Source of the DNA: Aureicoccus marinus
Lineage (GTDB): Bacteria > Bacteroidota > Bacteroidia > Flavobacteriales > Flavobacteriaceae
Reading direction: 5' to 3'
Length of the DNA: 64,000 nt
Assembly: GCF_002954325.1 (NCBI RefSeq)
Contig: NZ_MQVX01000001.1
Coordinates: 1,851,383 to 1,915,382 of the forward strand
Part shown: positions 1 through 7,108 of the stretch, in pieces
How positions within the stretch are numbered: position 1 is the stretch's first letter
Layout of the letters: each line of letters opens with the position of its first letter
Program-made: the position numbers and the translations under genes
Notes under the pieces: generated by a model
What the model was told of the DNA's origin: nothing
Database searches by the model: none
Seen by the model: only the letters and a program-made list of their open reading frames with translations

Positions 1-97
1 TTACTCATTCGCTCCGCTTGCCCATTTTTGCTAACTTCCTAATCAATCAAAAACGATCGGCTCTACTCGAACGAGTCATAGCCAAGACAGTTTAGCT
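1..97 (+). repeat. attC-like repeat 0 (right half only)
   Basis: The inner arm CATAGCC (77-83), spacer AAGACA and outer arm GTTTAGC (90-96) match the right half of the other array repeats. The left half (R''-L'') is not identifiable between 1 and 76 and probably lies upstream of the window. It marks the left end of the cassette carrying the KAS III gene. Confidence 0.6.
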
Positions 98-151
98 GCA
101 AGCATTGCACCCGTGCTGCACATCAACTGACAGACAAAAAAAAGACAACCT

Positions 152-1129
152 TTGGGAGTAAAAATTACAAGTTGGGGACACTTTATACCAGAGACAAAAC
201 TGACAAATTCTGAGTTGTCAAAACGTTTTAATGTAACGACTGACTGGATACTTGAACGAACAGGAATTGAAGAACGAAAATATTTTTCAGACGGTGCTAC
301 ATCTGATATGATTGTAAAAGCTGCTTTAAATTGTATACAACAAACGGACCTATCGCCAACTGATATTGACTGCATAATAGTTGCAACCATGACACCTGAC
401 CAACACTGCCCATCAACAGCAACTTTTGTTCACCAAAAACTTGGGACTAAAAACGCTTGGGGTTTTGATATTATGGCAGCATGTAGTGGTTATTTATATG
501 CTTTACAACTTGCGACTTCTCTTATTAATTCCAATAGCTACAAAACAGTATTGGTTTGTGGTGCTGATAAAATGAGCAGCTGCATTGATCCCAGCGACAG
601 GAAAACAGTTTTAGTTCTTGCTGATGGTGCAGGTGTTTCATTACTCCAACAATCTTCAACTGACAACAATATAATTGACACAATTTGCAAGTTAGATAGT
701 TCTCACTCCTCTGATATTTCAATGATTGCAAGCGGTAGCAAAGCTCCATCAACTATTGAAAATATTTCACAAGGAAAACATTATTTACGCTTTGAAAGCA
801 AAACGATTTTTAGCACCGCAATATCTCTAATGCAAATTGTAGCAGAAGAAATTTTGAGCAAAAACAAATTGACATTTGAGGATATTGATTTCATTGTGCC
901 TCATCAAGCTAACAAGCGTATAATTGAAACGTTGGCAAAGAAATTTGATTTACCAATTGAGAAGTTTCTAATCAATGTTGAACAAATTGGCAACACAAGT
1001 GCAGCGACAATACCAATTGCAATTTCCGAAGCATTAAAAGACGAGAAACTAAAAGGCAATGAAAAATTGCTTTTAGTTTCTGTTGGTGCAGGATATACCT
1101 ATTCCGCAAGTTTAATGAACCTAAGTTAA
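152..1129 (+). CDS. 3-oxoacyl-ACP synthase III (KAS III / FabH-like)
   Basis: 325 residues, full length for a FabH-type condensing enzyme, which joins an acyl-CoA starter to malonyl-ACP. The catalytic triad is visible: Cys in the MAACSGYL segment near residue 111, His in VPHQANKR near 250, and Asn in IGNTSAAT near 280. The N-terminal WILERTGIEER motif is also typical. The start used is TTG at 152, since no ATG fits before the conserved N-terminus. The next gene follows after 2 nt, so the two are co-transcribed within one cassette. A dedicated housekeeping fabH would not normally sit in a cassette array; pairing with an acyltransferase suggests a specialised acyl product (inference). The family call is firm, the physiological substrate is not known. 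Confidence 0.85.
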   Translation: MGVKITSWGHFIPETKLTNSELSKRFNVTTDWILERTGIEERKYFSDGATSDMIVKAALNCIQQTDLSPTDIDCIIVATMTPDQHCPSTATFVHQKLGTKNAWGFDIMAACSGYLYALQLATSLINSNSYKTVLVCGADKMSSCIDPSDRKTVLVLADGAGVSLLQQSSTDNNIIDTICKLDSSHSSDISMIASGSKAPSTIENISQGKHYLRFESKTIFSTAISLMQIVAEEILSKNKLTFEDIDFIVPHQANKRIIETLAKKFDLPIEKFLINVEQIGNTSAATIPIAISEALKDEKLKGNEKLLLVSVGAGYTYSASLMNLS

Positions 1130-1131
1130 CT

Positions 1132-1725
1132 ATGAAAAAAATTGAATACCGTCTCCACCATTTAATCTCAGATGAGATGGTTGAAAAGCGCTTTAATTGT
1201 TTTAATGAGGTATTACACTACTATAAAGATATCGAAAGTTCAAGAGAAACTTATGACAAAGATAGTTCACATCTTGTGTTTTATATTGATGGAAAATTTG
1301 CTGGATATACAAGGTTGACAGAATGCCCATATAATTACATGGCGTTAGAAAAAATGTCAGACATCAAACTTTCCAATGACAAATATACATTAGAGATGGG
1401 AAGAACATTTGTTATTCCAGAATACAGAGAAATTAAATTACTTAATGTAATTCTTGGCATTGGTTTAAATATTTGCAGACAAATCGGTTACAAAAAAGTA
1501 ATCGGGAATGTTTCATATGAAAATCACATAAAAATGCCCGCAACAGTGGGTTTTGAATTCACTAACGAATTAGCGGACTTTAAAATGCCGTTTAGTGACA
1601 AAGGAAAGCATACTTTTTATCTATTAGAGTGTGACTTAGAAAAAACAAATGCAATCAGACAAAACGAATTACAAAGACTACAGGCACTTTTATTGACAAA
1701 AGGTTATGAGTTTGCAATTTACTAA
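1132..1725 (+). CDS. GNAT-fold acyltransferase, FeeM/LuxI-like
   Basis: 197 residues. The segment LEMGRTFVIPEYRE followed by a helix and the IGYKKVIGNVSY strand resembles the E-x-x-R-x-x-V-x-P-x-x-R core of N-acyl amino acid synthases (FeeM type) and acyl-homoserine-lactone synthases, both GNAT-fold enzymes that use acyl-ACP. It begins 2 nt after the KAS III stop codon and shares that cassette, so the KAS III may supply its acyl donor. If so the pair would make an N-acylated small molecule, possibly a signal; this is inference. The match is at motif level only, and a general GNAT acetyltransferase is the main alternative. Confidence 0.5.
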   Translation: MKKIEYRLHHLISDEMVEKRFNCFNEVLHYYKDIESSRETYDKDSSHLVFYIDGKFAGYTRLTECPYNYMALEKMSDIKLSNDKYTLEMGRTFVIPEYREIKLLNVILGIGLNICRQIGYKKVIGNVSYENHIKMPATVGFEFTNELADFKMPFSDKGKHTFYLLECDLEKTNAIRQNELQRLQALLLTKGYEFAIY

Positions 1726-1737
1726 AGAGTAAAGTAT

Positions 1738-1882
1738 GCCAGCCGATAACATGGGTTTAGCATCATGTTGGGTGACGTGCATTAATTCAAAATTAGTTTT
1801 TCAAATCAACTTTAGTGCTGGTTTGACAGTTTTGCGCCCTGAAATCCCGTACGAACGCCAAGCCCAAAACCATTAGCTAACA
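1738..1882 (+). repeat. attC-like repeat 1 (divergent stem)
   Basis: Left side GATAAC, spacer AT, GGGTTTAGC (from 1745). Right side GCCAAGCCC, spacer AAAACC, ATTAGC (to about 1878). The inner arms pair (GGGTTTAGC with GCCAAGCCC, allowing G-T pairs) although they differ in sequence from the GGCTAT/ATAGCC stem of the other repeats. The 6-nt right spacer ending ACC is kept. The start codon of the next gene is only 11 nt past the ACC. Confidence 0.6.
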
Positions 1883-1883
1883 C

Positions 1884-2561
1884 ATGAAAAGTAAAACTTG
1901 GACTTTATTATTCTTATGTTTTTGTCTTTCCTGCGGGTCTGTCAAACGAACTGACAATACAGATATTTTTGAAAAATCTTTTGGCCTTAAAAATTCAAAA
2001 GACTTGGAAAAGTTTGTACAAAAATTTGAAAAATTGGTACTTACTCCAAATTACTCAACTGGAGATTTAACGGAAAAATACAAGGACTTTGCCAAAACAT
2101 GTCTAGAAAAGGGAGTTGTAGATGCTTTACCTGCAATTAATGGAGCTCTCATAGAATTCAGAGAAACTCAAGCATGGAATGAGATTTATGCACAAGTGGA
2201 TTCCGTATGGACCGGTAAATATGAACAACTAAGTGGAAGGATAATCTACAATTCAGAAAAAGGGACAAAAAACATCGGGACAACAGGTTATCCCACCAGA
2301 AGAATTTCCAACTTGGATTCGTTAAAAACATCCATTCTTAAATGGCAAGTCTGGAATAATTATGGGAAATATGTCACAGCCCTTGAAAAGGTTAAAAAGG
2401 GGAATGCCTTTATCGAGGAGTATTATCAAGTCAAAACAAAAGTTGGAGAAATCAGCAGTGAAATTTTTTGCGATATGCTTCGGCGACACAATCCGGATTT
2501 TGAAAACCAATTGATTCGCAACATAATCGCAGTGGAGTTCGCACTATTATACGTTAGCTAA
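1884..2561 (+). CDS. Lipoprotein of unknown function
   Basis: 225 residues with a short signal peptide ending in the lipobox LSC|G at Cys17, so probably an outer- or inner-membrane lipoprotein facing the periplasm. The rest is soluble and rich in Lys and Glu, and I recognise no family. It is the only gene of its cassette. The ATG lies about 11 nt after the recombination-like boundary of the preceding repeat, leaving no room for a cassette-borne promoter, so expression probably depends on read-through. Its last codons and stop (GTTAGCTAA) form the outer left arm of the following repeat. Confidence 0.75.
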   Translation: MKSKTWTLLFLCFCLSCGSVKRTDNTDIFEKSFGLKNSKDLEKFVQKFEKLVLTPNYSTGDLTEKYKDFAKTCLEKGVVDALPAINGALIEFRETQAWNEIYAQVDSVWTGKYEQLSGRIIYNSEKGTKNIGTTGYPTRRISNLDSLKTSILKWQVWNNYGKYVTALEKVKKGNAFIEEYYQVKTKVGEISSEIFCDMLRRHNPDFENQLIRNIIAVEFALLYVS

Positions 2562-2687
2562 CAAGGGCTATAATTCATTGTTTCTTTCTTATTAACTTTA
2601 AAGCTAGTAACCATTAACGGCCCGATTTCTAAACAACAATTTCCTGCCGGAAATCGTCACAACGAAATCATAGCCGAGACCGTTGAC
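2551..2687 (+). repeat. attC-like repeat 2
   Basis: Left side GTTAGCTAAC, spacer AAG, GGCTATAATTC. Right side ATCATAGCC, spacer GAGACC, GTTGAC (2681-2686). The left outer arm GTTAGCTAAC matches ATTAGCTAAC at the beginning of the same cassette (1873-1882), not the GTTGAC of the next. Confidence 0.65.
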
Positions 2688-2706
2688 AAGCAACTAAAAC
2701 GAGTCA

Positions 2707-2838
2707 TTGAAAAGAATTACACCACTTAAAATATTAGGATTTATTTCTGTAATACTCGGACTGACAGTTACGATTCTGACAGATGGCTACTGTAAGGGTC
2801 CCTTACATTACCGCAAATTTGCCATCTTTCCGCCGTAG
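2707..2838 (+). CDS. Possible 43-residue small membrane protein
   Basis: This very short cassette holds no longer ORF. From a TTG at 2707 an open frame of 43 codons runs to a TAG inside the following repeat. It encodes a basic N-terminus (KRITPLK), one hydrophobic stretch (ILGFISVILGLTVTIL) that could span the membrane, and a short basic tail. The position in the cassette, and a stop codon inside the repeat as in two neighbouring cassettes, support it. The lack of an ATG and of a clear ribosome binding site count against it. The unit may otherwise be ORF-less. Confidence 0.35.
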   Translation: MKRITPLKILGFISVILGLTVTILTDGYCKGPLHYRKFAIFPP

Positions 2839-2852
2839 CCGAGACCGTTGGC
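2775..2852 (+). repeat. attC-like repeat 3 (shortest)
   Basis: Left side CTGACAGATGGCTAC. Right side CGTAGCC, spacer GAGACC, GTTGGC. The inner stem is GGCTAC/GTAGCC, so both arms changed together relative to GGCTAT/ATAGCC in its neighbours, indicating that pairing is maintained. Total span is under 80 bp, compared with about 135 bp for most of the others. Confidence 0.6.
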
Positions 2853-2958
2853 AGCAAGCTGAAAATCGAACTAATTTTATTATTCAGGCAACCATTTGAA
2901 AGGATTTTTACGTCTTTATGAATGAACTGATTCTTAAAACTAAAAAGACCAAACCAAA

Positions 2959-3372
2959 ATGTTAGAAAATCCTAAAGTAAACATCAAAATAAAACTTGCC
3001 TCATTGTGGGCTTCTGCGACATTCTGCTATTTATATGGCGACTATTTTGAACTATACACACCTAATAAAGTAAATAGCTTGATTTCAGGAGACAATATAA
3101 TGGATAGTCCGACTACACTGCTAATTGCTTCTGTAATTTTAGCAATCCCATCTATTATGGTCTGTCTTTCAATTTTTCTCAAACCAAAAATAAACCGAAC
3201 CCTTAATATAATATTTGGAATCATTTTTACAATAATGATGATATTTATCGGAATTATGTCAACGAACGAATGGTATTTATTTTATGTCTTTCTAGCATTT
3301 TTAGAAAGTATACTTACTGGGTTAATTGTTTGGTATGCTTGGAAATGGCCTAAAGAAAAAATAATTACTTAA
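2959..3372 (+). CDS. DUF6326-like integral membrane protein
   Basis: 137 residues with four predicted membrane segments (about 12-30, 53-75, 82-104 and 107-128). The N-terminal pattern LASLWASATFCYLYGDYFEL resembles the DUF6326 family of small four-helix membrane proteins, whose function is unknown. It is the only gene of its cassette and starts about 107 nt after the cassette boundary. The family assignment rests on remembered pattern and is tentative; the membrane topology is clear from the sequence. Confidence 0.7.
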   Translation: MLENPKVNIKIKLASLWASATFCYLYGDYFELYTPNKVNSLISGDNIMDSPTTLLIASVILAIPSIMVCLSIFLKPKINRTLNIIFGIIFTIMMIFIGIMSTNEWYLFYVFLAFLESILTGLIVWYAWKWPKEKIIT

Positions 3373-3407
3373 AAAAGGTTTGACCGAATTATAAAATCTA
3401 AAAGCCA

Positions 3408-3540
3408 GTTGCCAACAATGGCTATAAGTAATAGCTTGTTCTCGTCTACTTCTCAAAATCCGCGAGGATTTTCAGTTCGGTTTGTACTTGCAAAGTTACC
3501 TGCTAACCCGCGCAACTACTCATAGCCAAGACCGTTGTGG
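3408..3540 (+). repeat. attC-like repeat 4
   Basis: Left side TTGCCAAC, spacer AAT, GGCTATAAGTAATAG. Right side CTACTCATAGCC, spacer AAGACC, GTTGTGG. The inner stem extends to roughly TATAAGTAATAG / CTACTCATA with mismatches. The internal part 3418-3528 is almost identical to 5479-5590 (repeat 7). Confidence 0.7.
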
Positions 3541-3592
3541 TGCATTTGAAGCAACCAATGGAAAATTGGCTATCTAATAAAAAAGAGAATCA

Positions 3593-4015
3593 ATGAAAAA
3601 AATATGTACATTTTTAATGATCGGGATTTTAATTTCTAGCTGTTCAGATGATGGCGGTGGTAACCCAATAAATTGTGATTTTGAAACATTAATAAGTGCT
3701 GAACAATACCAAAATGCACCTTCTGACCAATTAGAAATAAACAGTTTAGAAATAAATGGCAACTGCTTGAAAATTAATTTCAGTTCGGGAGGTTGTGACG
3801 GAAATACTTGGGAGTTAAAACTAGTAGATTCGGAAGATATTTTGGAGTCAAATCCACCTCAAAGAAATTTGAGATTATCATTAAAAAATGACGAAATATG
3901 TCAAGCGTATCTCACAAAAGAATTGACATTTGATATTTCGAACTTGCAAATAGACGGAAACGAAGTGCAACTGAACATAACAAATTCTCAACAAAATATT
4001 TTATACGAATATTAA
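3593..4015 (+). CDS. Lipoprotein of unknown function
   Basis: 140 residues with a signal peptide and lipobox ISSC at Cys17, followed by an acidic and Gly-rich linker (SDDGGG) typical of Bacteroidota lipoproteins that are surface-exported. The mature part contains paired cysteines (GNCLKINFSSGGCDG) and predicted beta strands; no family recognised. Single gene of its cassette. The cassette termini GTTGTGGTG (3534-3542) and CACCACAAC (4023-4031) are exact reverse complements, the clearest case in the array. Confidence 0.75.
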   Translation: MKKICTFLMIGILISSCSDDGGGNPINCDFETLISAEQYQNAPSDQLEINSLEINGNCLKINFSSGGCDGNTWELKLVDSEDILESNPPQRNLRLSLKNDEICQAYLTKELTFDISNLQIDGNEVQLNITNSQQNILYEY

Positions 4016-4021
4016 AAAACG

Positions 4022-4240
4022 ACACCACAACAATGGCAATAATTAATTGTTGCCTAAGAAATGATTGAATATTAATTGCCCATTTTTTTTAAAATGAAGA
4101 AAAATAAGAACGCTATGAAAGTTTAGCCAGTTGTGTTTCGCCACCCAAAGTGCCTCGGCCTAATCTCGATCCGATTGTCGGCAAAGCCATTGGTACAAAG
4201 CTGTCCAACAACAGAATAATCATAGCCTAGACCGTTGTGC
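4022..4240 (+). repeat. attC-like repeat 5 (longest)
   Basis: Left side CACCACAAC, AAT, GGCAATAATTAATTG. Right side AATCATAGCC, spacer TAGACC, GTTGTGC. The outer arm mirrors the start of its own cassette, the following GTTGTGC belongs to the next. About 215 bp including a long central loop, well above its neighbours. Confidence 0.65.
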
Positions 4241-4282
4241 GTAAGTAAAGAATGAACTTAAGAAAATAGAAGAATTAAATGA

Positions 4283-4762
4283 ATGAGTGAAAGTCGATTT
4301 AGTGAAATTATAAACGGAGATAGAGAAAATGAACAAATAGTTTTTGAAAATAATAAATTCATTGTTTTAACTGACAGGTATAGAAAAACAAGTGTTGGCT
4401 CTATTTGTTTAGTCATTCCAAAAAAGCATAGACAGAATCTTTTGGAATTGACCGAATCTGAATCTAAAGAAATAATTCCAATAATAAATCTGATTTCTAA
4501 ATCAATGCAAAAAGCTTATAAATGTAACGGAATAAGGGTTTGGACTGCCGTAAATAAAGAAGCTGGACAATCAATTTTTCATTGTCATGTTCACATTCTA
4601 CCATGTAAATCCATTAAAGATAGACTAATTGCAAATTTTCCTGGGATTTATGATTTGAAAAGACTAGTTACAGGAAAGAGGGAATTATCAAAATCTTTAA
4701 ATTATAGATTAGCTGAAAAGCTAAGGATTGAAATTAACACCTACGCACAACACAATTTATAA
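4283..4762 (+). CDS. HIT family (histidine triad) protein
   Basis: 159 residues. The triad HCHVHI (around residues 103-108) is the H-x-H-x-H active site of HIT hydrolases and transferases, which act on nucleoside phosphoramidates or dinucleoside polyphosphates. The upstream strand GSICLVIPKKH also fits the fold. There is no signal peptide, so it is cytoplasmic, unlike most other cargo of this array. Sole gene of its cassette. The C-terminal codons for YAQHNL and the stop overlap the outer arm of the next repeat (TACGCACAAC), so the recombination site shapes the protein C-terminus. Substrate unknown. Confidence 0.85.
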   Translation: MSESRFSEIINGDRENEQIVFENNKFIVLTDRYRKTSVGSICLVIPKKHRQNLLELTESESKEIIPIINLISKSMQKAYKCNGIRVWTAVNKEAGQSIFHCHVHILPCKSIKDRLIANFPGIYDLKRLVTGKRELSKSLNYRLAEKLRIEINTYAQHNL

Positions 4763-4876
4763 GTAATAGCGGTTTAAGTGATAAAATGAGAAACAAAACA
4801 TAAAACAAAGGTCAGTGTAAAACCGAAAAGCTTGTGAGTAGAAATCCGCTACTATTCATACACTAGACCGTTGGCG
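4742..4876 (+). repeat. attC-like repeat 6
   Basis: Left side TACGCACAAC then TTTATAAGTAATAGCGG. Right side CCGCTACTATTCATACAC, spacer TAGACC, GTTGGCG. The outer arm TACGCACAAC is the reverse complement of GTTGTGCGTA at the start of the same cassette (4234-4243). Its right half resembles repeat 9 (shared AGTGTAAAACC and CATACAC), forming a second repeat subfamily. Confidence 0.65.
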
Positions 4877-4910
4877 GTAATTAGATAAAAACTAATCAAA
4901 AAAATAAATT

Positions 4911-5462
4911 ATGGATTTCACAAAAGAACTTAATTCAAATACTAATCGAAAGTTTGTACTATTCTATTTGATTATTGTTTGCCTTTTGGTTTCATCCTGC
5001 AAAAATGACAAACCGGAAAACCAAACTGAAATAAAACCTGAAAACAAAGTCGAAGTTATCGAACAAATGAGTAAAGCCGCAGAGGAAATTTTAGCACAGG
5101 AAAATGCTTGGGCTTCAGCGCTTGTTGCAAATGACCTTAATACAGTAGAATCTATGATGCACAGAGACTTTCGACTGAATAGAGCTTATGATGATGCACC
5201 ACCAATTAGCAAGGAGATGTATCTTGGAATGAAAGGAATGAGTGCTTCTGAAGCTGATGTGACATCTGTTAGAATATCTGAAGAAATGGATTCAATTGTT
5301 GTTGCTAGAGTGACTTGGACTATGGATTGGCAACAGGAAGGTGTAGGTAAACTACCACCTCATTTTGATATGATTGACACTTGGAAAAAAAATAAGAATG
5401 GGGATTGGCAAATTCTTTCAAGAGTCAGTCAGATTGCTGATAAGCCATATAGTGAGGAATAA
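4911..5462 (+). CDS. NTF2-like (DUF4440-type) lipoprotein
   Basis: 183 residues. A hydrophobic segment and lipobox VSSC (Cys30) precede a charged linker and an NTF2-like domain from about residue 55: a helix (EEILAQENAWASALVANDL), the FRLNRAY strand, and the terminal WTMDW / WKKNKNGDWQILSRVSQIA strands typical of DUF4440 and SnoaL-like folds. Such domains bind small ligands or act as simple enzymes, so the role is unknown. Single gene of its cassette, whose termini GTTGGCGGTA and TACTGCCGCTAAC are imperfect inverted copies. Confidence 0.75.
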   Translation: MDFTKELNSNTNRKFVLFYLIIVCLLVSSCKNDKPENQTEIKPENKVEVIEQMSKAAEEILAQENAWASALVANDLNTVESMMHRDFRLNRAYDDAPPISKEMYLGMKGMSASEADVTSVRISEEMDSIVVARVTWTMDWQQEGVGKLPPHFDMIDTWKKNKNGDWQILSRVSQIADKPYSEE

Positions 5463-5465
5463 ATA

Positions 5466-5600
5466 CTGCCGCTAACTATGGCTATAAGTAATAGCTTGTT
5501 CTCGTCTACTTCTCAAAATCCGCGAGGATTTTCAGTTCGGTTTGTACTTGCAAAGTTACCTGCTAAACCACGCAACTACTCATAGCCGAGACCGTTGGCG
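5466..5600 (+). repeat. attC-like repeat 7
   Basis: Left side CTGCCGCTAAC, TAT, GGCTATAAGTAATAG. Right side CTACTCATAGCC, spacer GAGACC, GTTGGCG. The internal region is nearly identical to repeat 4 over about 110 bp, while the outer arms differ and follow their own cassettes. Confidence 0.7.
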
Positions 5601-5750
5601 TTAATTAAACCATTCAAGAATACTTCAGTCAATTAGATATATAAACTAAACTAGTTTTTCAGGTTTTTTTGGGGGGAATTTGGGTAGGGTTTGTTGCCTA
5701 GGAAGTGTTTTAGAACTGTTCAATCTAGTTGCGTAACAAATCTTATTAAA

Positions 5751-6938
5751 ATGAAAACGATAAAAGTTATTTCCGTCATCATGATGTTGGTCGTGATAAC
5801 ATCGTGTAGCAAAGATAAAATCCCCGAACCTTTAAATAAGTATTTAACTGCTGACTACATCCCCGTAAACAGAACTATCACCGGGATAGAGTTAGCACAG
5901 CAAGGCAATGTCACTTATGACAACGTTACCTACAACACAGATTTTTACCGGAATCTAAGCTATGATGCAGGTATAGAAGGAAAATATACTTTTTTAGTAT
6001 TGAATCCAGCTAATAATCCAAGTGGAGAAGCTCCACTTTGGGTATATTTCCATGGAGGAAGCGTTGGCTATTATAACGATCAGCAACAATATCAATGTCT
6101 AAAAAGACAAAATGAATTGTCATGGAACAAAGAAGAGACCTACGAAAACTTGGTGAATGACATTTTGGGAGAAAGGCTCTTTGATGATGGTGTTTTAAGA
6201 GATAACACATTGTCGAGGAGAATACAGGAAGGTTATCGATTATTGGTTCTTTCTTATTCTGATCACGATTTTTACATGGGTACAGGAATCGACTACCCAA
6301 ATAATCCTTACGGGGGTCAAGTAAATGGATTACAAGCTTCTATGTCGGCCGTTGATTTTGTAGCTGCCAACTACCCCACTACCTATGTATATTCTCACGG
6401 AACCAGTGCAGGAGGAGTGGGCGCATATGCAATGGGAGTAGCATATTATCTTGAAGGAACTCGATTAAGTGGTATTATTTCCGACTGCGGACCGCTATTA
6501 GCACAAGGTACAGAGATTTATGATGAATATGAGGGTCACCCAGAAAGTCTACAAATGCCAACTTTTAAAGGTCAAGGAGTACTTGAAAAAATTGGTGTCT
6601 TTGGCAATTTTGAAAACGGATTGTACGCTGAATCTATGGTTTCCAATGGATTTGATACGCCTTTATTGAGTATTGCAGGTAAAGCTGACCCATATTACAA
6701 TTGTCATTTGCCTGTTATGTCAAAAGCAATAGTGGATGGTTATGACAACAATGTAGATTGGTTATTTAGAAACTTAATTGTAGAAATTGAGGAGCAACCT
6801 AATTCTTTACATAAAGTCTTGATATTAGATAACACAGGCCACGTTCCCTCGATTAAAAACAATCCTACTGCGAACAATTCCGTGGATGATTTTATAGATA
6901 ATATTTTGTCAACCAACCCTGCTATTCCATTTAATTAA
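5751..6938 (+). CDS. Alpha/beta-hydrolase-fold lipoprotein
   Basis: 395 residues from the ATG at 5751, which gives a clean signal peptide with lipobox ITSC; an upstream TTG start is less convincing. Features of a serine hydrolase: PLWVYFHGGSVGYY (oxyanion-type HGG), the nucleophile elbow GTSAGG near residue 220, an acidic residue in SIAGKADPYYN, and the late His in NTGHVPS. This points to a secreted esterase or peptidase of unknown substrate. Sole gene of its cassette, the largest intact one here, with about 150 nt of upstream sequence in which a promoter could lie. Confidence 0.75.
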   Translation: MKTIKVISVIMMLVVITSCSKDKIPEPLNKYLTADYIPVNRTITGIELAQQGNVTYDNVTYNTDFYRNLSYDAGIEGKYTFLVLNPANNPSGEAPLWVYFHGGSVGYYNDQQQYQCLKRQNELSWNKEETYENLVNDILGERLFDDGVLRDNTLSRRIQEGYRLLVLSYSDHDFYMGTGIDYPNNPYGGQVNGLQASMSAVDFVAANYPTTYVYSHGTSAGGVGAYAMGVAYYLEGTRLSGIISDCGPLLAQGTEIYDEYEGHPESLQMPTFKGQGVLEKIGVFGNFENGLYAESMVSNGFDTPLLSIAGKADPYYNCHLPVMSKAIVDGYDNNVDWLFRNLIVEIEEQPNSLHKVLILDNTGHVPSIKNNPTANNSVDDFIDNILSTNPAIPFN

Positions 6939-6965
6939 GAGAAAATAATCAAAATAGGAAAAAAA

Positions 6966-7099
6966 TACCGCTAACATTGGCTATACGTAATACGGGCTAA
7001 AGTGCTGATATGAAAGCAAAAGTATTAAATAACCCAAGTGCTAAATTGAAAGGCAAGTGCTTTGAAATCCCGCACTACGCATAGCCGAGACCATTGGCA
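6966..7099 (+). repeat. attC-like repeat 8
   Basis: Left side TACCGCTAAC, ATT, GGCTATACGTAATACGGGC. Right side CCCGCACTACGCATAGCC, spacer GAGACC, ATTGGCA. The inner stem is long here: GGCTATaCGTAaTaCGGG pairs with CCCGcAcTACGcATAGCC, with both arms carrying compensating changes (CGTA / TACG) relative to other repeats. Confidence 0.7.
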
Positions 7100-7108
7100 G
7101 CCATTATA

